Part shown: positions 36,655 to 48,816 of the stretch, one piece after another
Layout of the letters: every line of letters starts with the position of its first letter
Position numbering within the stretch: position 1 is the first letter of the stretch
From: Calvatia gigantea
Lineage: Eukaryota; Basidiomycota; Agaricomycetes; Agaricales; Lycoperdaceae
Length of the DNA: 64,000 bases
NCBI GenBank assembly: GCA_025093985.1
Contig: JACAAK010000002.1
Location: 3,348,001-3,412,000 of the forward strand
Direction: 5' to 3'
The notes under the pieces: model-generated
Seen by the model: only the letters and a program-made list of their open reading frames with translations
The model's database searches: none
What the model was told of the DNA's origin: nothing
Position numbers and translations under genes: made by a program

Positions 36655-37131
36655 TTGGTGCTGATTTATGAGCTAAGCGTTGGAAATGACCAAAATATAG
36701 ACTGTGTTCCAGGAGCTCACCTTAGCATGCTATTAACTATTTCTCTCGTCACTGGCTCATCGGTGGCTCTTGTTGTAGACCACGTCACGGCCGCTCCAGG
36801 CCATCCAAGAGGTGATCCCTCTCGACCTCCCCATCCCGCACCCCAAGAGTTACCAGGCATGACTCCTCTCCGGCCTAATCCCGACCCACCTTCCCAGCTT
36901 TGTGGACTACCATCCCAAGAAAAGGCCCTTACCATGCTATCCCATGTGGCGGTCGTTGATGCGATGGTCTCGTCCCTTCTGTGTTCCATGGCATTCCATG
37001 ACCTTCTCCGTGGCGGTCCGACTGGTTCTAGCACTGCCAGTTCAATATTGCATGCTCGATTGGACAGGTCCTATCTGAAGTGGTATGTTGATAGGCGACC
37101 ACATGATCCTATAATCCAAACCAAAATCTAA
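36655..37131 (+). CDS. Hypothetical ORF with signal-like start, uncertain
   Basis: A 158-codon plus-strand frame. From an internal Met near 36727 it reads MLLTISLVTGSSVALVVDHV followed by AAPGHPRG, which resembles a signal peptide, then a Pro-rich segment. Its 3' end overlaps, antisense, the last exon of the decayed NACHT copy, which argues against the full-length frame being real. Confidence 0.2.
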   Translation: MVLIYELSVGNDQNIDCVPGAHLSMLLTISLVTGSSVALVVDHVTAAPGHPRGDPSRPPHPAPQELPGMTPLRPNPDPPSQLCGLPSQEKALTMLSHVAVVDAMVSSLLCSMAFHDLLRGGPTGSSTASSILHARLDRSYLKWYVDRRPHDPIIQTKI

Positions 37132-39330
37132 GAGATACCCGATCACATCGTTGGTGTAGTGCCTAGTCGAAAGGCTTCTAGTGTTATCTTGAATGGTCAT
37201 GCTGGTCGGCTGCGTCCTCAAACGGATTACTGAATTATTTCGATCACCCTACCCGACTGTTTAACAATGAGCATACTTGATAAAAAGATGAACGCACTAA
37301 TTTATACAGCCAGACAAGAAATTCACCAAAACCCTGGGGCTGATCCCCTAAGTCTCCAAAGTCGAAACGTTCCAATTCGGCGACAACACTTGGAACATGT
37401 TCATCAGAAACACGACAGAATGCTTTCCACCCAACAATTGACGAAAGGCTCCTTAGACTCGAGGTAACTTCATCTGCGTTCACTTCGCTATGAACCCATT
37501 TAAGTCTTGGGGGTGATGTAAGGTGCACATCTTCGCAATAAATCCGAGTTGAATGGCAGGCTAGCGGGGCATTTGAAAATCTCACCTTGTTTCGCTTCTG
37601 TAGCATGCGTCACATGTCTCTGCCATTTAAGGGAATGGATCGCGACGTCATAATGCACTGCTGGCTTGTCAATCGATAAAGAGCAAGACCGAAGTGGGTC
37701 ACCGAGATAATCTGCAAACGAAGCACGACAAAAATGCAGACTGTTGTGATGAGCGACCACCGCAGTCGGTACATTAAGCACCGAGTGCAGATGTTGCAGC
37801 GAGCGGTAGAAAGTCGCCTGATCGAGGCAGAGGAAAGTCGCACAAGTGTATGCGGAGATCGGAGGATCAGGATATAATATGGATAGGCCAAAGATACGCA
37901 TGGTTGGTAGAAGGACCTCGCTAGGTACGTCGGAAAGTATCTGGCGGTACAGTAGATCGAGGGCGCGCAAGGGATCGCAGTTCCTGGTATCCCAAAACCA
38001 CCGAGGAAGCGGATACAAATATTGAGTTGACTGCAAGGATCTGCGCGAGACTCGTCACCAACAAACTTGATGATCGTTGACGTGAAGGCAAAGTGACCAG
38101 AAGCGGCCACAGAGATGCGACGTATATCTGCTTCAAGTGGCCAACCTGTGTCGACACGATCATAATATTTTCGACGAATATCCTGAATCCAGCTTGGAGG
38201 ACATGGGCGACATCTTGTTGAGCCGCGGCGTCATCACTGGAGATCACCTCACGCTTGCAGGTAACCTGGAAGTCTGGGTGGGAGAGCAAACCCTTCAGAT
38301 GCCGTGCCGGTCGACTGCAGATCATCCAGAGAAGCGGGAAATCCTCTACCTGCCGAACGTGGTCGCTAATAAGTTCGATGAACTCACACTGCGCCTCCTT
38401 GCTTTTACACTCGTCTAGTCCATCGAGGATAATCAACAATGGCTCTCTAACAGTCTGCGCGTTTTGGGTCATGAGAATTCGGAAGGGTTCGATGATGAGT
38501 TCCCTGAATTGGATCCTGCGAGCCTTCTCGAGGATGCTGACACTGCCAGCGAGGCGTTGTGTGATGATGCGTTTGTATTCCGGGTCGGGTTGATCTTTCG
38601 GATTGCTCGGGTGACAGGCCCTCGGCCTGAATCATTGAATTCTTCTGCGATGGTTTGGGCAATTGCAAATTTTCCGACGCCCATGGGGCAGATAATCCAT
38701 AGCATCCTCCAATGACAATTCCGAGCTGGTAACCCAATCGACTATGCGGCCCCTCAAGCTTTTCCGGGTTTCAAGATGACACTTTGGTGGAGGATCTCGT
38801 GCGGAGGAGCCGACTTCAGCACCGGAATCCTCCTTTGGGAGAGAAGTTGCGAGACTGACGGGGGACTATTTAGAGTACAACAGAGAAAGAAAGGTGAGCT
38901 CACACGTTTCACCAGAATTGATGATTTGAGCGATCATGGTCGAATTCTTAATCACAAAATCGTGTGCGTGAGGTAAGAAACCCGAAGTCAAAAAGGGGGG
39001 CACAGGTTGCTCTGCGATATTGTCAATGAAGTGCGGGAATGTTTTACTACAAGCTGACCTGCATAAAGTGGCTAGGGCACCGGGATCTATTGCACTGCAC
39101 TCACCGGATCAGCACTAGTCTGTATGTTATTCAGATGGGGTAGTTTGGGCAGAATCAATTGCAGGTTTTGGTTTTTTATCGAGACCTGGGAATGTTTGTG
39201 TCTGTAGAATAAACCCCTTGCGCTTCTTGGAACGGATTACGAAGGATTTTACGGTTTCCAACAACATGCGTGGATGGGAGTTCGGGATCAAGGCTGAAGT
39301 TAAGGCATCGCGAGCGCTTAGTGTAAAGTG
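37080..39330 (-). pseudogene. NACHT-domain NLR-like gene, inverted copy 3 (heavily decayed)
   Basis: Minus-strand remains follow the order of the tandem copies. An exon near 39190-39310 encodes LLETVKSFVIRSKKRKG. The NACHT exon has Walker A as CPMGVGKFAIAQT near 38700 (the GK is kept but the site has an S-to-F change), then a large deletion, a frameshift, Walker B LLIILDGLDECKSKEAQ near 38440, and FLCLDQATFYRSLQHLHSVL and WLYKLVRSS towards 37250. At least three frameshifts and the deletion make it non-functional. Its opposite strand to the tandem pair points to an older, separate duplication. It is useful as the outgroup that shows which tandem copy carries each indel. Confidence 0.75.
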
Positions 39331-40209
39331 TCACCGTTTAACCGCCTACCTCCACACGTGAAGCAGGAGTATCGAAGCACCTCCAGCCCTAGCTGTGATT
39401 GGTAGCCAAAAAATGGTTTCTATGTTCCTTGAAAATGACGGACAGTATTGGTTGATACAAAACATTCACTAGGCTTCAGCTTGTGAATGTACCCTGATTA
39501 TGCCAAGGAGTCAAAGAAGGGAGCAAATTGAGTACGCTGATATCTCGCATTAGTAAAATCCGGGTAAAGTTTCAACACCTAATCCTCCTCGAGAATTTCT
39601 AACCTTTTACGGTTCGGAGGCACTTTCCGAACCCCACGTTGGACTCAATAAGGCTTCAAGAACGCCAGAAAAGCGCTCACAACTCGGAAAAAAGTTCTCA
39701 GCATCTGACTAAAGTCAGTGATTCTCTGTCACATTGGATCTATATTTGCTGCACAGTAATGCTCATCCGGCTATGGCATGGTCTCCCTGGCAATCTGGGG
39801 ATTGAGTTTAGCTACCTGCCGCGAGTCGGGTAAGTATCACAAGCAATGCCCACCCAGGAGAACCCCCGAAGATAGCGATGAAAGTATCAGCCTCCATAAT
39901 CTGGCGCAGACGGTTAATGGTTCGAAAGGGTTCCTGTTGAGTAAGGTTGGACTGGTCACCTAGTTTCTTGTTGATTTGCTCCCTCGGTCTACTACGCTTC
40001 GCTCCTAGGTCGGCTATAGAATTCCTATTCCGCGAAGTACCTCGACCATTGCAGGTAACCGAGCTCGCCAATACGCGTGTCGCGGCATCTAGCCTGGGAG
40101 TATTAGCATCTCAAATGTTGTCATTCGGCCCGCATGGTGGTTTTGCCACCTATAAATATCCCCTCAATTGGGATCGACCTCCTCGATTGCCAACCCTTCC
40201 TTCGCCTGA

Positions 40210-42388
40210 TGTCCTACCATATTATCCTCAGTGGTCCAGGATGTTAATTTGGTCAGGCTGGGAGCACAGCTCTCTGGCATAATCATATTGACTTATGCGG
40301 CCTCAAAGTATTTTGAAGCAACGAGGTCACCGGTGCGTCCGTTATCTTTTCCAATCGGGGTCACAACTCAGGAGCATCATGGTTAGCTCAATGCTATACC
40401 CACCGTCGGATATTCAGGCGCATTGACCTCGTACATCACCGCTTTGAAGTGGATGAGATCTGGTGGGGAACTAGTGAGGGAAGGTTACCACCGAGTGAGC
40501 TTGACCCACTGTTACCATATGACACTAAAGCCTTCCTCTCACACCGATCCCGTCTTCATCAGTATCCAAACGGGGTATTCAAAATCGCCACTATATCTAA
40601 ATGGATCGTCCTTGGTACTGGAAAGCAATTCCTCGATGAATTACGGAAAGCACCAGATGAGGTCCTCTCTTTTCAAGAAGCTGTTTCTGAGGTCAGTCCT
40701 TCCAAAACCAATTAGTTCTGAAAAGAACAGCGATTCGGTTATTAATACCATCCCGTTAATGTTAGAGCACCCAAATTAAATACACCCTCGGAGCGCCCAT
40801 CGGAGAAGATCCCTATCACATAGCCACAGTCCGCTCTCCGATAACGCGCAACCTTGTTGGCAAATTTGATGTCATCGTAGACGAAATTACAGAGGCGTTC
40901 AAAACGTTTATTCCGCCTACCGAAGGTACGTCATTCTATTCTTCCGGGACTTTGTCTTGACTTCCATTTACCAGACTGGACCGCTCTTCCGGCTTATAAC
41001 ACTATCATGCACATTGTTTGTCGTGCCAGTAATCGATACTTCACTGGCCTCCCGTTATGTAAGACTCTTCACCTACAATCGTCCCGTAGCCTAACTTAGA
41101 CCCCCATACCAGGCCGCGACCCAGGATATGTATCTCTACAAGAAAAATTTACCGTCGAAGTTATAGTCGGTGCCCGAATCATCAACTGCTTTCCGAACTT
41201 TCTTAAACCGTGTGTATTTACCCCTCTGCAATACAGCGTTGATAATGCTGACCGTGTTTGTAGATTGGTAGGCCGGTACTTGACTACTGTCCCGAGGAGT
41301 GTGAAGAGGGCCGTCCAATATCTCGGTCCTATGATCGAGGAGAGGTTGAGGCAAGAGGAGCAGCATGGACCTGATTGGCCAGAAAAACCGGTCAGTATGC
41401 CCCGCCAGATCACCAAGTTGCCAGAACCTTACTCGAGAGGCAGAACGATCTCATTAGTTGGCTTCTGGAGACTGCACAGGGATACCAGCGTACCGTCCAG
41501 GATATCGTCCTGCGTATCCTTGCGATCAACTTCGCGGCGATCCACACAAGCACAACTGTACGTGGTTTCGATTACAAGAAGGATGACCTCACTGACGAAT
41601 TGCATATTAGTCTTTCACGCAGGCCTTGTACGACCTTGCAGTTCATCCGGAATACGTCAAAGAAATGCGCGAGGAGGCTGAAAGTGTGATTGAAGAGCAT
41701 GGGTGGACAAAGGCGGCCATGAAAGAAATGCGCAAAATCGACAGTTTTTTGAAGGAGTCACAGAGGTTGAGTAGTTTGGGAGAAGGTGTGGTCCATCCGG
41801 GTCTTCTCAGTTCGTGGCTAAAAATAACCTACGATCTTCAGTACAAATGCTGCGTAAAGTTCTCAGGGACTGGACGCTATCTAACGGAACGACGGTTCCA
41901 GCAGGAACTTACGTTGGTGTGGCTGCCGGCCCGATGAACAAAGAAGACGTTCGCATCTCTTTTCGTGCCGTAAATCATACGACCTGACATGATTGTTGGT
42001 CCAGGCTTGGTTCACCGATGGGCGGACTTTCAAAGGCTTTAGGTTCGCCGATATGCGAAATGGAGACGGTGAACTGGATAGCATCAAGCACCAAATGGTT
42101 GCTCTCACCCTTGATATGACCACCTTCGGTCACGGTCGACATGCTTGGTGGGCTTCCGTCGTTCACCTACATGAGATTGATCTGCACTAAAGGATGTATC
42201 TTGCCCGTAGCCCTGGTCGATTCTTTGCGGTCAACGAACTGAAATCCGTATTCGCATATCTCATCCTGAATTACGATGTTCAACTTGAAGGTGGTTCACT
42301 AGAGCGGCCACCAGACTTGAGGTATGACGCCACTGTCGCCCCGAACCCCAAAGCAAAGGTGATGTTCAGGAAGAGGGTATCTGCGTAA
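40210..42388 (+). CDS. Cytochrome P450, basidiomycete CYP512/CYP5144-like, copy 2
   Basis: Paralog of the P450 at 17.1-19.2 kb with the same exon-intron plan. Exons give LSGIIILTYAASKYFEATRS (anchor), then after a 54-nt intron IPTVGYSGALTSYITALKW, FKIATISKWIVLGTGKQFL, DPYHIATVRSPITRNL, YNTIMHIVCRASNRYFTGL, CFPNFLKP/LVGRYLTTVPRSV, AAIHTS, the K-helix ESQR, FKGFRFADMR and the heme loop FGHGRHACPGRF, ending VMFRKRVSA. The heme Cys codon is again split TG|C by an intron just after 42145. The first exon has no in-frame ATG; candidate ATGs at 40208 and 40242 are out of frame, so the start is either lost to an indel or lies in an unseen upstream exon. The rest is intact. Confidence 0.8.
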
Positions 42389-42399
42389 TCGTAGGTGTT

Positions 42400-44075
42400 T
42401 TTGTTCAGTCTGAGCGCCTTAAGGAGATGCGGCTTAATTAAAATGACACCATAATTGTGATATTTTCAGTGGTTCCAGAAAAAAATTCCGAGCGTATGAA
42501 AGATTAAGATTATTTACTACCAGAAACGTAAGTGCGGATATTCAGTTGATTGTAAATCGACGTCCGTTATTGAAGGGACCTTCTGGGACGCCTTTGAGTG
42601 ATTTGCTTACAGTGTGTTTGTGCCGCTTTTGTTGGGTCTCGACACGTTTTATTGATAAGTGAGAGTCAACCAGAGGTTGCATAGTCTTCCTCGCACGACG
42701 CAAGGATGGAACGCCGGTTCGTGAGGAAAGGGTAATATGTTAAAAATAAAACCTTCACAAGCCATAATGATCCCAACAATACGACAGGATTACCGGCAGC
42801 AAGTTCTTGACAGCTTGCAGCAACACACAACAGTTGTTGTTGGCAGCAGAGGGACATCCAAGTCAGACAAATCGAGCGAGGCTTTCATGGATTCATAACC
42901 CAACGGATCCTTCTCTCAACCACATGATGAGCTCTAAGTCACAATTGCCGGGTGCCTTAACACTGTCCTTGTTCAGCACTCAGTGGGTGAAGGTGTTGTA
43001 CTCCGTAGCTTGGTAGCCCATCCCCCCCAATTCTCCAACATTCGCACTATCATCATAATTAGGTGCCTCTCATCCTGTTGGGCGACATCTCGCCAGACTC
43101 CTCGACGGGAGGATTATGCGTAGCTCTGTCTGTAGAGATAGCGATGCTACTTCCGCTTGGGCAAGGAACTTGGGGGATCCAAAGAGGACCGTCCTTTTTG
43201 GCTTGGCCGCAGCATGCTCACACACCCCAACCACCAACCCCCTACCCTCATGACATTCTCAGTGGCGGCAAGTCCCGCGGACATAGTGAGATCGCGATTT
43301 TGGGTGGTGTTTAAACGAGCCGGCGGATCCAGAAGACCGAGATGATGTGAGCTAAACTGTGACCTCCCCTCCTCAGACCATCACTCTTCAGTAGGCCTAT
43401 AAGCGAAGTTGTCTGCTTCGAGAGCTGACCGATTAAGGGAAATGAGCCACGGGACGGGTAAAGTTAGGCGCTAATGCTGCTTGAGCGCCGAGAATGTAGA
43501 TACACCATGCACCAAGTTGCGATGACCGCAGGTACTAATATTAAATAACAAATAACTTCAAGACATGGAGACGTGGCTACCTGGCGATTGGTTTCAAGAT
43601 CCAGTTTCTAAAAAATCGGTCTCCCAGTTAAGCAACCCTGTCGTCAAGGTGGTTCAGCGAACCGCCCCTAAGACTAGAGCCCGAAATTAAGAGCCACGGA
43701 ATGACGGTGGGTAATGGGAGGGGCCAGAATTATGAGTGCCACATCAAGCTTGAATCAACCAGCAGACAACGTAATTCAGGAAATGGTCTTCGAACAACAG
43801 GGGACAGGGGATCGGCAAATATGGGTTCATGAAGTAAGTTCAAGGTCTCGAATTGTGGCCAAGTCTACCGTGACATTTTTTCGGAGTCTAGTAGGAATCA
43901 GGGCACAAATGTAACAAAACCTGGACCCCTCGCAGAGCTCCCAGAAACCCACATATTCACACCTTGCGGCACCACACAAAACTCAGAGTTGGTCCTGTGG
44001 GCTGCCCCTTGTGACTCCTCAGTCCCTCAGTTTCTTGAAAAGATCTTTGTCACCTGCAGGAGTGTGAAGCCCATA
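42400..44075. other. Spacer without a supported gene
   Basis: Only short frames occur and none resembles a known protein. A CAGCA/TTGTTG-rich patch lies near 42795-42845. Confidence 0.45.
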
Positions 44076-44080
44076 AAAAT

Positions 44081-45312
44081 TAGTGCTTCTTCATGTTCAC
44101 AAAATGATCAACATCACCAGAAAGTTTCATGACCTTTGCCAATGCTGGCATGTATTTTGAGGAACTTGGGATTGGGGGCTTCAATTTCGTAAGCTTCTGT
44201 GTGTAATGGATGCAACTCAAAAACATCTGATTGGTACGGCGATCCCCCCTCGAAGATTTTTTCATTCTCATAAGTTGAGTATGCTTTGTACCTTGTCGGA
44301 TTCTCTGAGTCCATGATAACTTGGATTAACCCCAGGAGGAATGAGGATTAATGATTATGAGCAAAAACTTACCTCAACTGGCTCTATGTACATTTCAAGA
44401 CACCCGAAATGGTAATGAAGGTCCCCTGTCATGTAGATGGCATTTGCAGGGGAGTTGATATTTGGGCCAGCCAGCTGGTCGGGACTGATGCCTGCCCAGG
44501 CACAGAGCATGGCCCATGTATAGGCTGGCAGGATACTGTAATGATCAGTGCTCATGAGAGACTTTCAAAGTCGGGGCATTGGGAAGTAAGCAGCTCACCA
44601 ATTCCTCATCCAAGGTTGGGTTGAAATTGTTGAGTGCGAGAGGGAAAATATGAGCTACATACAGGAAGGCCACACGCCTGCCATCGGGAGGGCTCCGGCC
44701 TTCTCCCCTGCGTAGCAACTGTTGATTGCGGTCAAAACCTCCGGATATTGCTCGTGCTTAGCAACCTGTAGCTTGCATGAATGCAACATACTAGTAAGAC
44801 ATTAAATAATGTACTCACATCACTCCTTAGTGTGCTCTGTTCCTTCCGGGTAGCATTTTGAATACTCCAGTACACCGGTGAAAAGTTGGGTAACTGAGCG
44901 TAACATGGTGAGGTTTTTGGTTTGGTGGACGGTGATCTTACTTCAGGACCATCAGACAACAGATTTGGATAGGGGAAAGCGGCGGACTTTTTACCACAAG
45001 AAAGTCCCACCAGGCTTGCGCCACGTGAACTATTTCTTTATGTCCTATATTGTCCTCCAGGTGAATGACAACAGCAATGTATCGTGCTCCTTGGCCATCA
45101 TCACTTGGGTCATTTCCTAGCATTGCGAGCAAGAAGGAATCAAGGTAGCAGAGACCACTGGGATCACTAGCTTCACGGAGGTATGTGGCGTTCCGTAAAA
45201 TGATATCCTCCGCACCTTCAATGAATTTTGTGGTGTTACGCGTGCTTTCGAAGAGTTCTCGATAATCACCCGGCGCATACTCCAAATAAGAAGGGAATTG
45301 GCTATTGGACAT
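44081..45312 (-). CDS. HNH-nuclease-family protein (possible 3' frameshift)
   Basis: A minus-strand multi-exon gene. Exon 1 from an ATG near 45312 reads MSNSQFPSYLEYAPGDYREL and FIEGAEDIILRNATYL up to VAQAWWDFLV. A middle exon has SVLEY-type text in alternative frames. Near 44555-44370 lies SILPAYTWAMLCAWAGISPD then INSPANAIYMTGDLHYHFG; this arrangement (INSPxNxIxMTxxLHxxFG) fits the fungal HNH_2 (PF13391-like) nuclease fold. After an intron, RYKAYSTYENEKIFEGGSPY and FELHPLHTEAYEIEAPNPKF. Near 44145 one extra base separates LKIHAS from ALAKVMKLSGDVDHF, so the C-terminus needs checking. Function is unknown; the family is common in basidiomycete genomes. A second copy is destroyed at 55-57.5 kb. 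Confidence 0.6.
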
Positions 45313-45747
45313 AGTGGTTTTGCGGGACGCGTTCAATATTCAGCCTTCGCGGATAAGGCAGGTTGTTGTATGGCAGGTCATGTGCCGACGATCCCATCAT
45401 TGTGCTGATTTCGTCACCCCAACCATTCTATGATCCGTCACTGATCCGCCATTCACCCAGTGGAAAGAGTGGAAAGCCGTGCGTGGGGTTCCTGAGCCAA
45501 TGTTTTTCGAAGCTCAACAGGGATGAGTGACGAAGCATGACTCCGACCCCGTTGTCGCTCTCTCCAACCGCTTCATGGTTTGTTGAAAAAATGCACACAC
45601 AATAAACGGGTGTGTATTAGACATAACACACCAATTTTGGTGTCCTACGGTGAAGTGTGGTGCGGGGTACAAATGTTCGTCTCGTCCGGGATTGGTCAGC
45701 TCCCGCCATCGGTACTTCCAGAGAAACGTCTCAACATCCCCCTCTTT

Positions 45748-46083
45748 TCATTGAATAGGACCAACGGGTAAATACCATGACCTCTCTTGTCGAACCCAAG
45801 AACAGGTAAACCCATCAAGGTGTGCATGAAAGCGGCCGTAGAGGACCTTTGTGGTAGAGATAAAACGCAATATGCTCCCGGGAAGCAGGTAGCCAAAGAC
45901 AATCTCCGCCAACTCTCGTGGAAGTGCCAGAAGAGGTGCGCTTTTCAAGGCCTCGGATCGACCCATACCATTCCCATCCGGCATTACGGGCTGAATCCGT
46001 GGACAGTTCTCAGCCAGGCTGGCTACCTTGACGATTGGAAATATACCGGGATGCTTGAAAACCAACATGTTACCTCTCCCCAT
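45748..46083 (-). CDS. F-box protein, duplicate copy 2 (F-box open)
   Basis: The minus-strand frame reads MGRGNMLVFKHPGIFPIVKV and then, without a break, the F-box LALPRELAEIVFGYLLPGS, then ILRFISTTKVLYGRFHAHLD and RQERSWYLPVGPIQ. Downstream sequence in another frame (EKRGMLRRFSGSTDGGS) corresponds to the end of copy 1 and may be reached by splicing. Compared with copy 1 (13724-14190) the stretch before the F-box is complete. Confidence 0.5.
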   Translation of the reverse strand: MGRGNMLVFKHPGIFPIVKVASLAENCPRIQPVMPDGNGMGRSEALKSAPLLALPRELAEIVFGYLLPGSILRFISTTKVLYGRFHAHLDGFTCSWVRQERSWYLPVGPIQ

Positions 46084-46109
46084 CTATGCGTCTTCTAAAA
46101 TCTCCTCAT

Positions 46110-46890
46110 CAGGTTGATTGTCTTACGTGAGTAGTTTCAGCCACCGCCTTTCCAGTTCAAATTCGCCTCTGGTGTCTTCCCCGTGTCGTCCAAGTCCACA
46201 ATCTGCCCCCACTGCATGTCTGTTTTTCGCGCCCTCAGAACCGGTCCATAATCCATACCTGGAAACGCAGCACGCCCCACCCTGCCTGCCAGCCGAGAGT
46301 ACGAACTCATAAAACACATGTGCCCTTAATCCGGGGGTTAGGTGTTGTAAGATGAGGAAAGCGTAGAAGCAAATGAGGACGGTTCAAACCGACACCTTCA
46401 TAGCGTATCTCGTGATATCCTTGATACCCGAGGTAGATTCCATACTCTGGATAGTTGGATGGTCCAACGTCGAACACATACGTGATTGTCTTTTCGTTTA
46501 GGACCTCTGGTTCTGTTGGTTGCATGAAATGCCTTCCATGTCCTGCAAGAAACGACACGGGCCTACCGGTTGCAACAACTGGCACAATAAGCTCTCCATC
46601 TTCGTTGACTTTGCAAGGAGTAACGAGAACATATTTGCTCGTTGCTTGACATGAGATAGGATGATATCTCGTACTATGGTTACAATAGTTAGCTATAGCG
46701 TAATGGCTGAAGGCTCCGTCCCGTGTACCTTTTTCCTGATGTTCTTCCTCCGAATCCTACAAGCCCCTCCCATTGCGGACACCAGAGATATACTCCACAA
46801 AGCGTACATTTTAATTCCTGACTGTCAATCACTATCACTTAAATTCAGACGAAGGAAGCCGACCTGATTTTCGTCGTTCATGAACGTTTG
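46110..46890 (-). pseudogene. Unknown gene, duplicate copy 2 (broken)
   Basis: Paralog of 14195-15060. Conserved pieces are EPEVLNEKTITYVFDVGPSN, then after a frameshift AFLILQHLTPGLRAHVFYEF, and after another shift FPGMDYGPVLRARKTDMQWG. A TAG interrupts the segment matching EYISGRHRGEDMWDSEEE. At least two frameshifts and one stop make it a pseudogene. Confidence 0.6.
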
Positions 46891-46949
46891 AGCATCCACC
46901 CAGTTATCTTTTATGTAAGTTGCTGCATGTGCTCGTGAATACTATGAGC

Positions 46950-48350
46950 CTGAATGATTGGTCACGTACTACGCAATAGCGATCACGTGGCGACTTTAAC
47001 GAACGCAATGAGTATCAAGCAATTCGAGCGGGGTGGGGGAGGAGACGGTGTCGAAGGCACTCCTGGACCAAGATATGGTGGCAGCAGCGGTCCGACCCGC
47101 GATGGAGGATGGTTATCACTGAGTCAGAATCCAGGTCATAGGTTAGGTCCAAGCTTTCTCAAGGCTTTGTATATACACTCCCACAAAGAAATTCCACCCC
47201 CTGATGTGGTTATGAAACAATGTATAAAGATTCATTGACTTCACTCCACCTCAGCCCCAGTGAGAAATGCGCGGAACCTGGCGGAACTCAGACGGTCCTA
47301 TTTTGGGCATCCATCTGGTTCGGCTGAATTCCAAAAAGTGTACACTTATTGGAACTCAAACGAAGCCTCCGGAAGTCACAATAGCAGTGCAATACTGACT
47401 CGTCTGAACTCGTTTGACATCCAACCTCTTGTAATGCAAAAGGAACCATATGTATTGGAACGGAAACGGCTACTACTACTTTGGGCAGTCCGGGTCCTCT
47501 TGTTGCTCCAGCCTCCGTTCGTCATTGAGATCATTGAGACCCTAACCATGATGCTGGACAGTGCATGGTGTAAGAACATCTTCATATTGACAGCTGAGTA
47601 GCAAACCACGTACCAGACAAAAGGCGCGTTTTCAGCTATAATGTAACCATTTAGAGGGGTTACCGGGAAATGACATACTGATCAACATTCTGAATACCAA
47701 GCCAAGTAACGCAACTCACCGGCAAGTATGGGAAACAGCAACGTAAGGGAAGCAGCGAGAATAAGATCATTCTGAGTGGAAAATTGTCAGTTAGCTACAA
47801 GATTATAAAGTCATAGAGAAATGGACAAGCGAGAAACTCAACAGTGGTCCCACGCATGACTACATGCTGCATGAGATTCATCAATTATAAGAAGAAACGA
47901 GAGGCCTTAAACTTACTAGGAAGAATTGATGCGAAACTAAGGCCCGAGTGTCGTTAACCAAGGGCCAGAATGGCTGGTATTGGATTGACAATTGTTGATG
48001 ATTGAAAGGGGGAAAAAATATAACACACCCAAGCTAACGGCCCTCGCAGTGGGGTGAGCAGTAGGATTTGTTGTAGGGTTCCGTGGCAAGGAGTTTCATC
48101 GCATACAGGGACCCAAGCGTGCAAGGAACGTCAGAGATAGCCTCTAACGGGGGACGGTATAACTTACCCAGTGGAAACTGCTAAGTACGTTGAGGCTGGC
48201 CCCTCGCAAGGTTCACGTATAGGCTTAGAATGAGCTGTAAGAGTGTTATTCTGCTGCTGCTGCCTCTCTCACTTTTCGTGCTTGAAGTACACCGTAGTGT
48301 GGTTTAGGGATTTCTCGCCTTTCGCAAGTTTGGATGGGCACCAATTTCGA
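46950..48350. other. Spacer without a supported gene
   Basis: Frames of up to 113 codons (47260-47601, +) and overlapping minus frames show hydrophobic stretches but no recognised domain; no splice model is convincing. Confidence 0.35.
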
Positions 48351-48354
48351 CCAT

Positions 48355-48612
48355 TTACCAAACGATGTTGATGAACTTGGATGGATTGTATATAGCAATG
48401 GCAGACGAGGATGTGAGAGTTTGAGTGGGAGATATCCTCTGTCCCACGCTTGGAATCAGCGGGGTATATATACGAGCCGGAATCGGATGGAAGACTTCGA
48501 GTAGTGGATGGGACTTGTGTTGGTGCATCCATAGGATTACTTTGGCTGCCACAAACGGCGTGATGCACAACAGCAGTCGCTTACAAAGTTTTATGGCTCG
48601 TGCGAAATCCAC
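48355..48612 (-). CDS. Hypothetical small protein start, uncertain
   Basis: The minus-strand frame reads MDFARAIKLCKRLLLCITPF followed by VAAKVIL, a possible signal or membrane segment, then a Pro-rich part to a stop after 85 codons. No family recognised; could be chance. Confidence 0.2.
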   Translation of the reverse strand: MDFARAIKLCKRLLLCITPFVAAKVILWMHQHKSHPLLEVFHPIPARIYTPLIPSVGQRISPTQTLTSSSAIAIYNPSKFINIVW

Positions 48613-48816
48613 TGAGCTCCATGAAGTTCATTTATTCAGGCGTGTCATTCGCGTCGACTTCCACTCGGCTCGTCTGACCTCGTTTTCCAGAGTCCACCTC
48701 GTTTGAGCCCGGCTAGATTCCACGGGTTTCTCACTGGGAGTCAGCCTCTCCACAAAGCACTTTTGGAATGAGGTAAGCAATACGTTCTCGCTTTTGTCCA
48801 GCCTTCCGCGCACATA

